Shown: one piece after another, positions 1 to 6,436 of the stretch
Numbering within the stretch: the stretch's first letter is position 1
Layout of the letters: each line of letters starts with the position of its first letter
NCBI GenBank assembly: GCA_016786965.1
Contig: JAEUVL010000128.1
Location: 1-10,179, forward strand
DNA from: Chitinophagaceae bacterium
Lineage (GTDB): Bacteria; Bacteroidota; Bacteroidia; Chitinophagales; Chitinophagaceae
DNA length: 10,179 bases
Direction: 5' to 3'
The notes under the pieces: generated by a model
The model's input: only the letters and a program-made list of their open reading frames with translations
Database searches by the model: none
What the model was told of the DNA's origin: nothing
Position numbers and translations under genes: made by a program

Positions 1-1
1 A

Positions 2-583
2 CTGCGGGGCAAGTGGGGTACAGTGGATGAATCACAAGTGGTGGTAAGTAAAGCAGGGAAGGGGTTTGATAATTTTAAAGCCACTTTTACCGGCATTGAT
101 GAAGACATACTAAAACTGACTGAATATGTCAATGCAGACGGTGAAGTATTAAAACTGGTATGGCATCTTAAAAGGATCAGTACAGGGAAAACGGCAGACC
201 TGTTTACTCCTGAAAAGAATTTTTGGAGAACAGCGGCTACCGTTACGGAAACAGAAGACGAATTAAAAAAGCGATTATCCGCCATGTTATCTTATTATGC
301 TATTTATTTCAAACTGATCTCGGATGCATCTTCTTATTTTATGCCGGTAAGGGTCATGCTGCCCATCCGCTTTTATCAACATGCAATAGGAATGAAAGAT
401 TTTGATGAAACCCACCGCTTTGTTTTATTGTTCAGTTCTGTAAATCAGGCAAAAAAAGCATTTGATATATTAAAAGCAATAGTGAATGAGACAACATTTG
501 ACCTGCCCGATGAAAAAAAGAACAGTTATAGTTTTGAGTACTCGCTGATGCTGGATAAACTGGCCACAGAAGTATTGAAGTAG
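2..583 (+). CDS. Hypothetical protein, 3' part only (5' end outside window)
   Basis: The reading frame is open from the first full codon at base 2 to a TAG stop at 581-583, giving about 194 residues, so this is the C-terminal part of a longer protein. A GTG at 23 could serve as a start, but the open frame upstream and the lack of a signal or ribosome site make truncation by the window edge more likely. The product is soluble-looking, rich in Lys, Asp, Glu and aromatic residues, with no membrane segment in the visible part. A segment reading TFTGIDEDILKLTEYV precedes a central stretch rich in Phe and Tyr (residues about 95-130). I do not recognise the family. It converges on the alkylation repair gene with 17 bases between stop codons and no visible terminator. 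It is probably a real gene because the frame is long, codon use resembles its neighbours and no competing frame is better; its function is unknown. Confidence 0.7.
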   Translation: MRGKWGTVDESQVVVSKAGKGFDNFKATFTGIDEDILKLTEYVNADGEVLKLVWHLKRISTGKTADLFTPEKNFWRTAATVTETEDELKKRLSAMLSYYAIYFKLISDASSYFMPVRVMLPIRFYQHAIGMKDFDETHRFVLLFSSVNQAKKAFDILKAIVNETTFDLPDEKKNSYSFEYSLMLDKLATEVLK

Positions 584-600
584 GGGGTATTGCGGTAGTG

Positions 601-1167
601 TTATTTGCCTTTTGTGAAATTCCTGTTTATCCATACTACGGCTTTCTTCACATAGTATTCTTTATCATTAGCCAATGCGGTAACAAGTTTCTTTATATCG
701 GCATGATCAGCAGAATGGCGGGTGTACCATTCCACCATTACCAGCGAAAGTCTCCGCTGCCACATATTGGCAGATCTGTTAAATCGCTTCGCAATACGAA
801 ATATCTCATCCCGGTGCGTTTTCACAATGCTGCGGAGGAACTGCATTCCCAACCCATCGCATACAGCCCAGTTATCAATTGTCTTGGAAAACTCCTGGAA
901 TAATTTTAGCAGCCGGGCAGGATCATCCTTTCCTTTTTTCTCCAATATTTTAATGGCAATCACCCTTTCTTCCATCGATCCGGCATACCACAATGCTTCC
1001 GCCAGTGGGAAGGAGCCTTCTTTGTATTTCTTTGCCAGGTCATTCAGCACTGGTGTTTTTACCCCATACATTATTTGGTCGCCAGGCACCATCTTGCTGA
1101 AAAAGTCTTTATGGTCTTTATTTGCATTGGCTTTCAATACTTGCTGTATCTCTTTAATCTCTTTCAT
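601..1167 (-). CDS. DNA alkylation repair protein, AlkD-like HEAT-repeat DNA glycosylase
   Basis: The 188-residue product matches the AlkD family of all-helical HEAT-repeat glycosylases, which excise N3- and N7-alkylated purines without flipping the base, in the cytoplasm. Visible family signatures are a GVKTPVLNDLAKKY segment (residues 35-48), the helix TIDNWAVCDGLG (96-107) with W100 and D104 in the four-residue spacing of the catalytic Trp/Asp pair, Arg138/139 in MWQRRLSLV, and W179 in KKAVVWINRNF. These line up with the W109, D113, R148 and W187 functions described for Bacillus cereus AlkD, so the active site seems intact. At 188 residues it is shorter than the roughly 230 residues of the Bacillus protein, mostly at the ends. 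The start is the ATG at 1165-1167. It looks monocistronic, since the next gene on this strand ends 197 bases upstream. The family call is firm; substrate range is not known. Confidence 0.92.
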   Translation of the reverse strand: MKEIKEIQQVLKANANKDHKDFFSKMVPGDQIMYGVKTPVLNDLAKKYKEGSFPLAEALWYAGSMEERVIAIKILEKKGKDDPARLLKLFQEFSKTIDNWAVCDGLGMQFLRSIVKTHRDEIFRIAKRFNRSANMWQRRLSLVMVEWYTRHSADHADIKKLVTALANDKEYYVKKAVVWINRNFTKGK

Positions 1168-1364
1168 TTATAAAAATAGGAGCTCGTATTTTGTATTTGG
1201 ATTAAACTAAGAGGGATACTATAAATACCAATAATCATAAAGATATTCCTTGTAAGAGGTAGAAATGTATTTGTAAGAAACTGTAGTCCCGTTTCTTCAT
1301 TTTATATAATAAATACTTACCTGCTTTTGCAGAAGCATGCATTAAAGTTAGCACTAGAACCTAA

Positions 1365-2078
1365 TTATTCTAGGTGATAGGATATAAGAGTAGATACCTG
1401 CTGCAGTTTAATGAAAGGGCTGCCTGGAGGTGCCATTTCTTTTATGTATTTAATAACGCCCAGGCCGGGTTTGAAGAATACCTGGTCTTTACGATAGTTA
1501 CGGGCATTTTTTTCAAAGTAAAGGCAATCAGTGAAGTTGCCTGCAGGTGAGCTAACCGCAGTTTTAAGCTTTAAAGATCTGCCGGCTGCCATCAGATCGT
1601 CGAAATTGGATAAATAGCGGAGCGAATCTCCGGGAAACAGGCTAAAATCTTTTCTGGCATCCATATAACCTGGAATGAACATCCTGTCTTGTAAGCTGTA
1701 AAAAGCAGAATCGTTGGCATAAAGCTTTTCCGGAAGACCAACTGATATATTGCTTTCCCACCAAACGAGATCATCAGTCAATGACTTCCAATTGGTAGAA
1801 TAGCGCAAAGTGTCGTACTGAACTTTTGCAAATATCCCATCAGTAAAAACTGAATCTTCATAGACCCAATAGTTTTTTGAGCTAAGCGGCATAAAACCGC
1901 AATGTTTTGATGTACAATTGTAGGCTACTACAGAATCTGATGTATAAGAACGGCCGGCTGGATTGGCGGTTTGCTCTATACATGGTTCCTCCGGGGTGGC
2001 CGGTATGTCTATATTTTCTTTTCTGCAGGAGGCTAAAAGTGAGGCGCCAAAAAGGAATGTCAGTAGTGTTTGTTTCAA
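1365..2078 (-). CDS. Hypothetical lipoprotein, TTG start
   Basis: The 237-residue product begins with a lipoprotein signal peptide: Lys2, a hydrophobic run, and lipobox LLASC with the lipidated Cys at residue 18. The start must be the TTG at 2076-2078: an in-frame TAA lies five codons upstream and no ATG gives a signal peptide of normal length. The mature part has a cysteine-containing region (C33, C55, C60), a segment FMPLSSKNYWVYEDSVF (63-79), and near the C terminus GNFTDCLYFEKN (180-191) followed by FFKPGLGVIKYIKE (201-214). This layout, a 'PL..NYWVY' opening and a 'G.F.DCL....PG.G.IKY' close, recurs in Bacteroidota lipoproteins of unknown function; that comparison is from memory of the pattern. 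It is probably anchored in the outer membrane. It stands alone on its strand, with a weak bulged hairpin at 1352-1376 across its stop codon that could help termination. Confidence 0.8.
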   Translation of the reverse strand: MKQTLLTFLFGASLLASCRKENIDIPATPEEPCIEQTANPAGRSYTSDSVVAYNCTSKHCGFMPLSSKNYWVYEDSVFTDGIFAKVQYDTLRYSTNWKSLTDDLVWWESNISVGLPEKLYANDSAFYSLQDRMFIPGYMDARKDFSLFPGDSLRYLSNFDDLMAAGRSLKLKTAVSSPAGNFTDCLYFEKNARNYRKDQVFFKPGLGVIKYIKEMAPPGSPFIKLQQVSTLISYHLE

Positions 2079-2192
2079 AGGTGTCCGATTTTAAGTCCGA
2101 AAGGGAGGACAAAATAGAAACAGAAATCTGTTATTCATAGCTTTTGGCCGTATTTTTTCTAAGTAGTTTCTACGATGTTTATTTGAGCAAAG

Positions 2193-2206
2193 CAGTATTA
2201 ATACTG
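2193..2206. promoter_or_regulatory. Perfect 14-bp palindrome, possible operator
   Basis: CAGTATTAATACTG is its own reverse complement. It lies in the 259-base gap, 115 to 128 bases upstream of the TTG start of the lipoprotein gene on the minus strand and downstream of the dienelactone hydrolase terminator. Other dyads flank it: TTTG-AG-CAAA at 2183-2192, TCAAA-TG-TTTGA at 2218-2229 and TTAATTAA at 2233-2240. An AT-rich palindrome of this size suits a dimeric transcription factor, but no regulator gene is nearby and AT-rich gaps produce such dyads by chance. The regulatory reading is inference. Confidence 0.3.
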
Positions 2207-2288
2207 TGCAAAATCAGTCAAATGTTTGATGTTTAATTAATAAGTAATGCTCGTTTTGGGCTGATAATGAGTGAGATAGTTGTTATAT

Positions 2289-2319
2289 AAAAAAGCCCGG
2301 GTTCGATATGACCCGGGCT
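2289..2319 (-). terminator. Rho-independent terminator of the dienelactone hydrolase gene
   Basis: A perfect 9-bp stem, AGCCCGGGT (2294-2302) against ACCCGGGCT (2311-2319), encloses an 8-base loop. Read on the minus strand it runs straight into six T residues (2294-2289) and a T/A-rich tail. It begins 19 bases past the stop codon of the dienelactone hydrolase gene, which it should terminate. Confidence 0.9.
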
Positions 2320-2337
2320 CCTCAAACAGGGAATTGC

Positions 2338-3183
2338 TTATTTGAAGATAGTATTAAAGAAGTCCTTCATGTCTTTCCAGGAGGCGGTGTCTGCCGCCGC
2401 ATCATATTTGATAGGTATCTTGAATTTCTCACCCATGGCGGTGGCGTTCGGATTGGTAAAAGCATGGGTAGCACCAGCATATGATTTGAATGTGTATTTG
2501 GCGCCAATGGAATCCATTTGTTTTTTGAACAGGTCCACTTCAGCTTGTGGTACAAAAGAATCGTCTGCTCCATGGCAAACAAGCACCTGGGCTTTCAACA
2601 GATCCTTATTGGGCGGTACTACTGCCAGGTTTCCGTGGAAGCTAACCACACCTTTCAGGTCTTGTCCCATTTTAGCCATGTTCAATACCTGGGCACCACC
2701 AAAACAATAGCCAATGGCAGCCACATTGGCGCCGTCTGCCTGCGCATAGCTTTTCAATTTCTTCAGGGCCGCTTCAAAGCGGGGAGTAGCTTTAGAGGGA
2801 TCCATATAAAAAGGAGTGGCTAGTTTGCCCGCAGCTTCCGGGTCATCGCCTCTTTGACCATTACCATACATATCAAGCGCCATGGCGATGTAGCCGAGTT
2901 TGGCCAATTCTCTAGCTCTCATTTTAGCATAGTCGTTCAATCCCCACCACTCATGTACCACCAGTACAGCGGGGCGTTTCCCTTCAATGTTTTCATCATA
3001 TACGATGTAACCATCGAGAACCAGGCTGTCTTTAAGACCATCAATACCGTAGGTAACATTTTCTTCCTTTAGTTTGGGTTCTTTCACTTCAGCCTCCTTT
3101 TTTTTGTCGCCGCTGCTGTTACAGGCAGTAAAAAGTGCAGCGACAGTGAGTAATGTAATGGCGAATGTGCTAAGCTTTTTCAT
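2338..3183 (-). CDS. Dienelactone hydrolase family protein, lipoprotein
   Basis: This 281-residue alpha/beta hydrolase belongs to the dienelactone hydrolase family (DLH, PF01738). From the ATG at 3183, the signal peptide MKKLSTFAITLLTVAALFTAC places the lipidated Cys at 21; an ATG three codons upstream (3192) is an alternative start. The mature protein opens with a Lys/Glu-rich tether (27-42). The catalytic set is complete: Glu78 in HEWWGL, nucleophile Cys160 in GYCFGG, Asp208 in GADDSFVP and His240 in ATHAF. DLH enzymes hydrolyse dienelactone in chlorocatechol breakdown, but most family members in Bacteroidota have unknown esterase-type substrates. Lipid anchoring implies action in the periplasm or at the outer membrane, unlike the cytoplasmic textbook enzyme. 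It has its own terminator, is divergent from the rhodanese gene with a gap of about 215 bases, and no chlorocatechol pathway genes are near. The family call is firm; the substrate is open. Confidence 0.93.
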   Translation of the reverse strand: MKKLSTFAITLLTVAALFTACNSSGDKKKEAEVKEPKLKEENVTYGIDGLKDSLVLDGYIVYDENIEGKRPAVLVVHEWWGLNDYAKMRARELAKLGYIAMALDMYGNGQRGDDPEAAGKLATPFYMDPSKATPRFEAALKKLKSYAQADGANVAAIGYCFGGAQVLNMAKMGQDLKGVVSFHGNLAVVPPNKDLLKAQVLVCHGADDSFVPQAEVDLFKKQMDSIGAKYTFKSYAGATHAFTNPNATAMGEKFKIPIKYDAAADTASWKDMKDFFNTIFK

Positions 3184-3266
3184 TGTTGGCATTTTTGTTT
3201 TTATCCGTGAATATTAAAGGTCATAAAAAAATAAATGCCGGGCAAAAAGAAAAGGTGTCTTTATTC

Positions 3267-3286
3267 ATCCCGGAAGATTACGGGAT
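3267..3286. promoter_or_regulatory. Inverted repeat in the divergent gap between the hydrolase and rhodanese genes
   Basis: ATCCCG (3267-3272) and CGGGAT (3281-3286) form a perfect 6-bp dyad with an 8-base spacer. It sits about 84 bases upstream of the hydrolase start and 113 bases upstream of the rhodanese start, where a shared operator could lie. No clear TAnnTTTG box was found for either gene in this gap. A 6-bp dyad is weak evidence on its own. Confidence 0.25.
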
Positions 3287-3398
3287 ACAAAGCGACTTCA
3301 TACATTTCATTCCTTTTTCACGCCATATTTCCCGTTAATGGAATTAGTGAGATGTCTATTGTCTTTCTGTTTAACTTCCGGTATTCAATCTTAACTAT

Positions 3399-4622
3399 AT
3401 GCGAAACAGTTTTTGCCTGCCGGTTGCATTGGTGTTTTCGTTTGCTGTCAATGCACAGTTCAAAAATGATAATGTATTGTACAAAACTGTCGATCCAGCA
3501 GATCTTTGTGCTACGCTGGCAGCCAACAAGGGATACCTGCTGCTCGATGTTCGAACAGCGGGAGAGTTTCATGACACGTCTTCTTCGCCGTCTTATAATC
3601 TTGGTCACCTAAAAGGAGCTATTAATATAAACGTTCGGGAACTCGGCACAAAACTGGCAGAGATCAAAGCATACAAAGACAAACCGGTTTTCATCTATTG
3701 TTCGCATAGCCAGCGCAGCCGCCGGGCAGGCAAAATGCTGGCAGACAGCGGCTTTACCAAACTCTTTAATATTAACGGTGGTATGACGGCCCTTCATTAC
3801 AGTGACCTCAAACAAAAAGGCTGCCTCAATAAGATGGTGGAAACAAGGAATAACTACTCCATTATATCCGCTGTGGAATTATGCGGGAAGATGATACAAA
3901 CAAACAAGCCATTTCTGCTGGACGTCAGGCCAGATTCTGCATTTCGTCATATCAGTAGGGATGCAAAAGAGAACGCTTACGGGGCTTTTGCCTTTTCAGT
4001 AAATATACCATTGGCCGACCTGGCGAAACGGATTAAAGAATTGCCCCGGAACCAGGAGATCATCATCACAGACATTTATGGTGACGAAGCTACCCAAGCG
4101 GCAGAGCTGCTGATCGAAAATAGTTTCAGTAAAGTCTCCGTGTTGATAGAAGGTATAGACCGATTATTACAGATGGATGAGAAAGAGGTCTCCTGTAAAA
4201 ACAGTTTATACAGATCACCGGTGAAATATGAGATATTAAGTACGGTAGAGTTTGGCCGCTATGCAAAAAAGAACAAGAATTTTATGTTGCTTGATATACG
4301 TACCAGCGAAGAGTTTGCCAACAAACATAGTGAGAACTGGCGGAACATTGGTCACCTGAAAGACGCAGTGAATATCCCGGCAGCTGACCTGGAACAATCC
4401 ATTGCCGGGTTGGGCACGGATAAAACCAAAGAGATCATCATTTATGGATTGGGGGGCAGTCCTGAAGTATTTGCAGTGGCCTCTGGCTTGTACAAAGAAG
4501 GGTTTACCAATATTAAAGTGCTCGCCGGCGGTATCTTTAACCTGCGCTGGACAGCAGGAAATGTAAAAGGCCAGTCATTCCTGCATGATTGGGTAATAGA
4601 TATACCTGAGACAAACCAATAG
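3399..4622 (+). CDS. Secreted triple-rhodanese-domain protein, one active site
   Basis: The 407-residue product has a signal peptide (MRNSFCLPVALVFSFAVNAQ, likely cleaved near Ala19) and three rhodanese modules. Domain 1 (about 28-140) has LLLDVRTAGEF (47-57), NLGHLKGAININ (67-78) and an active-site loop YCSHSQRSRRA with Cys101 and Arg106. Domain 2 (about 154-258) keeps FLLDVRPDSAF (172-182) and VNIPLADL, but its loop region reads ITDIYGDEATQA (223-234) without cysteine. Domain 3 (about 279-390) keeps MLLDIRTSEEF (296-306), NIGHLKDAVNIP (316-327) and GGIFNLRW (377-384), but its loop IIYGLGGSPEVF (347-358) also lacks cysteine. Only the first domain could therefore carry a persulfide for sulfur transfer; the others may bind or scaffold. 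Export suggests periplasmic sulfur or redox work, which is inference. The ATG at 3399 is the only start giving the signal peptide. The stop is one base from the opposing FKBP gene's stop. Confidence 0.9.
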   Translation: MRNSFCLPVALVFSFAVNAQFKNDNVLYKTVDPADLCATLAANKGYLLLDVRTAGEFHDTSSSPSYNLGHLKGAININVRELGTKLAEIKAYKDKPVFIYCSHSQRSRRAGKMLADSGFTKLFNINGGMTALHYSDLKQKGCLNKMVETRNNYSIISAVELCGKMIQTNKPFLLDVRPDSAFRHISRDAKENAYGAFAFSVNIPLADLAKRIKELPRNQEIIITDIYGDEATQAAELLIENSFSKVSVLIEGIDRLLQMDEKEVSCKNSLYRSPVKYEILSTVEFGRYAKKNKNFMLLDIRTSEEFANKHSENWRNIGHLKDAVNIPAADLEQSIAGLGTDKTKEIIIYGLGGSPEVFAVASGLYKEGFTNIKVLAGGIFNLRWTAGNVKGQSFLHDWVIDIPETNQ

Positions 4623-4623
4623 G

Positions 4624-5655
4624 CTATTGCGTTGGTGCTTTTGCGTCCAGCACTTCTATTTCAAATACCAGTATGCTATTGGGAGGGATCTTGGCGGCCC
4701 TTGTTCTAATCGAATAGGCGAGGGCAGAAGGTATCACCAGTTTTATCTTGCCGCCAGCTTTACAAAGGGGTATGCCGATCTGCCATCCCCGAATCAACCG
4801 CTTTAATGGAAAAGTGGCTGGCTTCTCTTTGGTTTGATCAAATACGGCACCATTGGCAAACAGGTATCCTTTATAATAAACGGTCACCGTATCATCTACA
4901 GAAACCTGCCTGCCCGTTCCTTCTTTCAATATTGTATAATATATGCCTTCAGCATTTTCTTTTGCATCGGTGGTACCATCAGCAATTGCTTTTTCAATAA
5001 AAGCCCTCTCAGTTTGATACTGGGAGATGCTGTCCATATGCGACATAAGATTCACCATTGGCGATTTACTCTCTGTATTCAGCATATTCTTCCAGGAACC
5101 ATTATTGCGCTGACACCATACTTGTGAAGAAACAGCATCTGCAGCGTTCTTTTTTCCTGCCGAATAAAAGAACGAAGGTTGCTGTATCGTTCGCCATTGC
5201 CCGCTGATCCTGCAGGTACCGATCAGCTTCCATTTATTCTCTTTCGGCAAAAAAATATATCCTGAATACACTGCAAAATTACCAGCTGAATCATTGGCTG
5301 TGGCAATCAGAAGTTTATATACTTCATTCAATGACCAGTTATACTCCCATTCAAGTTCACCCTTTTCATCTGGGTCAACATCTTTTCCTTTGGCTGCAAC
5401 AACAGCATCATCCGGGAATTCGAAAACCACCTCTTTTTCGTCCTTTTCGGTTTCCAGGTATAGTCTTACCATATCGGTTTGTATGCCGGTAATTACTTCT
5501 TTACGGCCCTTTACGGCCCGTACTTCAACATCCGCCAGGAAAGAAACCGCTTTTACACTATCAGGTAATAAGTAATTAATGGTGGAATCTTTATCAGCTG
5601 CCCGGCCTGTCGTCGAGGCTGCAATTAGAAGAGTGGACAAAAGAAGTTTTTTCAT
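4624..5655 (-). CDS. Secreted FKBP-type peptidyl-prolyl isomerase with N-terminal DUF3472-like module
   Basis: The 343-residue product has a Sec signal peptide (MKKLLLSTLLIAASTTGRAA) with likely cleavage after Ala20. Residues about 24-200 form a beta-rich module containing EYNWSLNEVYKLLIATAND (104-122) and YIFLPKENKWKLIGTCRI (133-150); the pattern recalls DUF3472, a tentative memory-based match. A linker (205-236) leads to a C-terminal FKBP domain (about 237-338) that catalyses cis-trans isomerisation of prolyl bonds. Pocket residues visible are Y260, F272, D273, F282, I288, W291, Y314 and F331, with IPPNS at 323-327. The 80s loop reads AYSIRTRAAKIPPN in place of the usual glycine-rich form. 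A periplasmic folding role is likely. The start is the ATG at 5653-5655, 17 bases from a TAnnTTTG box. The gene converges with the rhodanese gene with one base between stops, so any terminator must lie within the opposing coding region. Confidence 0.88.
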   Translation of the reverse strand: MKKLLLSTLLIAASTTGRAADKDSTINYLLPDSVKAVSFLADVEVRAVKGRKEVITGIQTDMVRLYLETEKDEKEVVFEFPDDAVVAAKGKDVDPDEKGELEWEYNWSLNEVYKLLIATANDSAGNFAVYSGYIFLPKENKWKLIGTCRISGQWRTIQQPSFFYSAGKKNAADAVSSQVWCQRNNGSWKNMLNTESKSPMVNLMSHMDSISQYQTERAFIEKAIADGTTDAKENAEGIYYTILKEGTGRQVSVDDTVTVYYKGYLFANGAVFDQTKEKPATFPLKRLIRGWQIGIPLCKAGGKIKLVIPSALAYSIRTRAAKIPPNSILVFEIEVLDAKAPTQ

Positions 5656-5671
5656 ACTCAGGAATATTGTT

Positions 5672-5679
5672 CAAACTTA
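5672..5679 (-). promoter_or_regulatory. Bacteroidota -7 promoter box for the FKBP gene
   Basis: The minus strand reads TAAGTTTG here, a perfect match to the Bacteroidota -7 consensus TAnnTTTG. Its last base is 17 bases from the start ATG, which implies a leader of roughly 10-12 bases. No good -33 TTTG partner is visible at the usual spacing, so this is a candidate only. Confidence 0.5.
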
Positions 5680-5720
5680 CTAAAAGGAGAGGAGTAATGC
5701 TACACCAGTAAGGTATAGAA

Positions 5721-5749
5721 AGAAGGGGCAACTGTTTCCCCCTTTTGCC
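5721..5749. repeat. Overlapping alternative stems upstream of the PepSY-like lipoprotein
   Basis: Two mutually exclusive stems share bases: AAGGGG (5723-5728) pairs with CCCCTT (5739-5744), and GGCAA (5727-5731) pairs with TTGCC (5745-5749). The site lies 144-172 bases before the lipoprotein start and 66-94 bases upstream of the divergent FKBP start. It could be a protein-binding dyad or a leader switch, or chance. No transcript start is known here. Confidence 0.2.
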
Positions 5750-5892
5750 AGGTAAAGCATATAGCAAGAAGACCGGAACAAAATACAGCCCTGGGATATT
5801 TGTGCCATTTATTTTTTACCAGCGGTTACATATTTATCTCCTGTGTTTACCTATTCCTGTATTTATTTTTAATAAGCTAAAAAAGTATAGTT

Positions 5893-6366
5893 ATGAAAAA
5901 CACAATCCTTGCCTCAGCCGTTGCACTTTTGTTATTAACCTCCTGTTCCAAATCAGCCATTGATGATAATGGAGGTGCTGGGTCTGCACAGGTGGTAGCG
6001 GCTACCGCCGTACCGCAGTCAGCCAGAACTGCATTAGCTACTAATTTTCCCGGGGCATCTGAGATCGAATGGCAGCGCAATAGCAGCAGCAGTTTTACCA
6101 GCCAGTTCAATCACAACAGCCAGCGCCATTCCGCCGGTTTTGATGACAGTGGCCATCAATCATCTCATTCTATTATTTGTTTGGATGCTGCAGTACCGCA
6201 GGTTGTACTCGATGCATTCCGTCAGCGCTTTGCCACAGATAATGTGTACGAATGGAAATTAAGAAATGACGGTACCTGGAAAGCCCATTTTATGAGAGGG
6301 GCAATAAAGTATGAGGCCACCTACAGCGCCACAGGTACGTTGATCAAATTTGAACAAGCATCCTGA
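5893..6366 (+). CDS. Small lipoprotein with two PepSY-like (DUF2874-type) half-repeats
   Basis: The 157-residue product has a lipoprotein signal peptide with lipobox LLTSC and lipidated Cys18; SKSAIDDN follows, and its Asp pair might help surface export, although Bacteroidota export signals vary. The rest resembles the PepSY-like family (PF11396, formerly DUF2874) common in Bacteroidota periplasmic proteins. Two halves align in register: VPQSARTAL (40-48) with VPQVVLDAF (101-109), EIEW60 with VYEW121, QF72 with HF133, and a Gly at 87 with a Gly at 148, a constant offset of 61 residues. The first half carries a Ser/Asn/His-rich insert-like stretch (63-93). The biochemical role is unknown; related domains are thought to bind ligands or inhibit periplasmic enzymes. 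It is a single gene with its own strong terminator at 6387-6422. The start is the ATG at 5893, the only one giving the signal peptide. Confidence 0.85.
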   Translation: MKNTILASAVALLLLTSCSKSAIDDNGGAGSAQVVAATAVPQSARTALATNFPGASEIEWQRNSSSSFTSQFNHNSQRHSAGFDDSGHQSSHSIICLDAAVPQVVLDAFRQRFATDNVYEWKLRNDGTWKAHFMRGAIKYEATYSATGTLIKFEQAS

Positions 6367-6386
6367 TTAGTGGTCCGTCAATAAAC

Positions 6387-6422
6387 AAAAAAGCCATCCG
6401 CTGATTGCAGGATGGCTTTTTT
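6387..6422. terminator. Bidirectional Rho-independent terminator
   Basis: AAAAAAGCCATCC (6387-6399) pairs perfectly with GGATGGCTTTTTT (6410-6422) around a 10-base loop. On the plus strand the GC stem is followed by six T residues, ending the PepSY-like lipoprotein transcript. On the minus strand the same symmetry gives a T tract that ends the RRM gene transcript, whose stop lies 15 bases away. Confidence 0.92.
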
Positions 6423-6436
6423 ATTGAAAGCATCTT

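Noticed and set aside
1882..2112. Minus-strand frame with a TTG start overlapping the lipoprotein N terminus
   Set aside because: It is out of frame with the lipoprotein signal peptide and encodes no recognisable motif.
3235..3612. Plus-strand open frame overlapping the rhodanese start
   Set aside because: It runs out of frame into the rhodanese gene, has no family features, and its first part is the intergenic gap.
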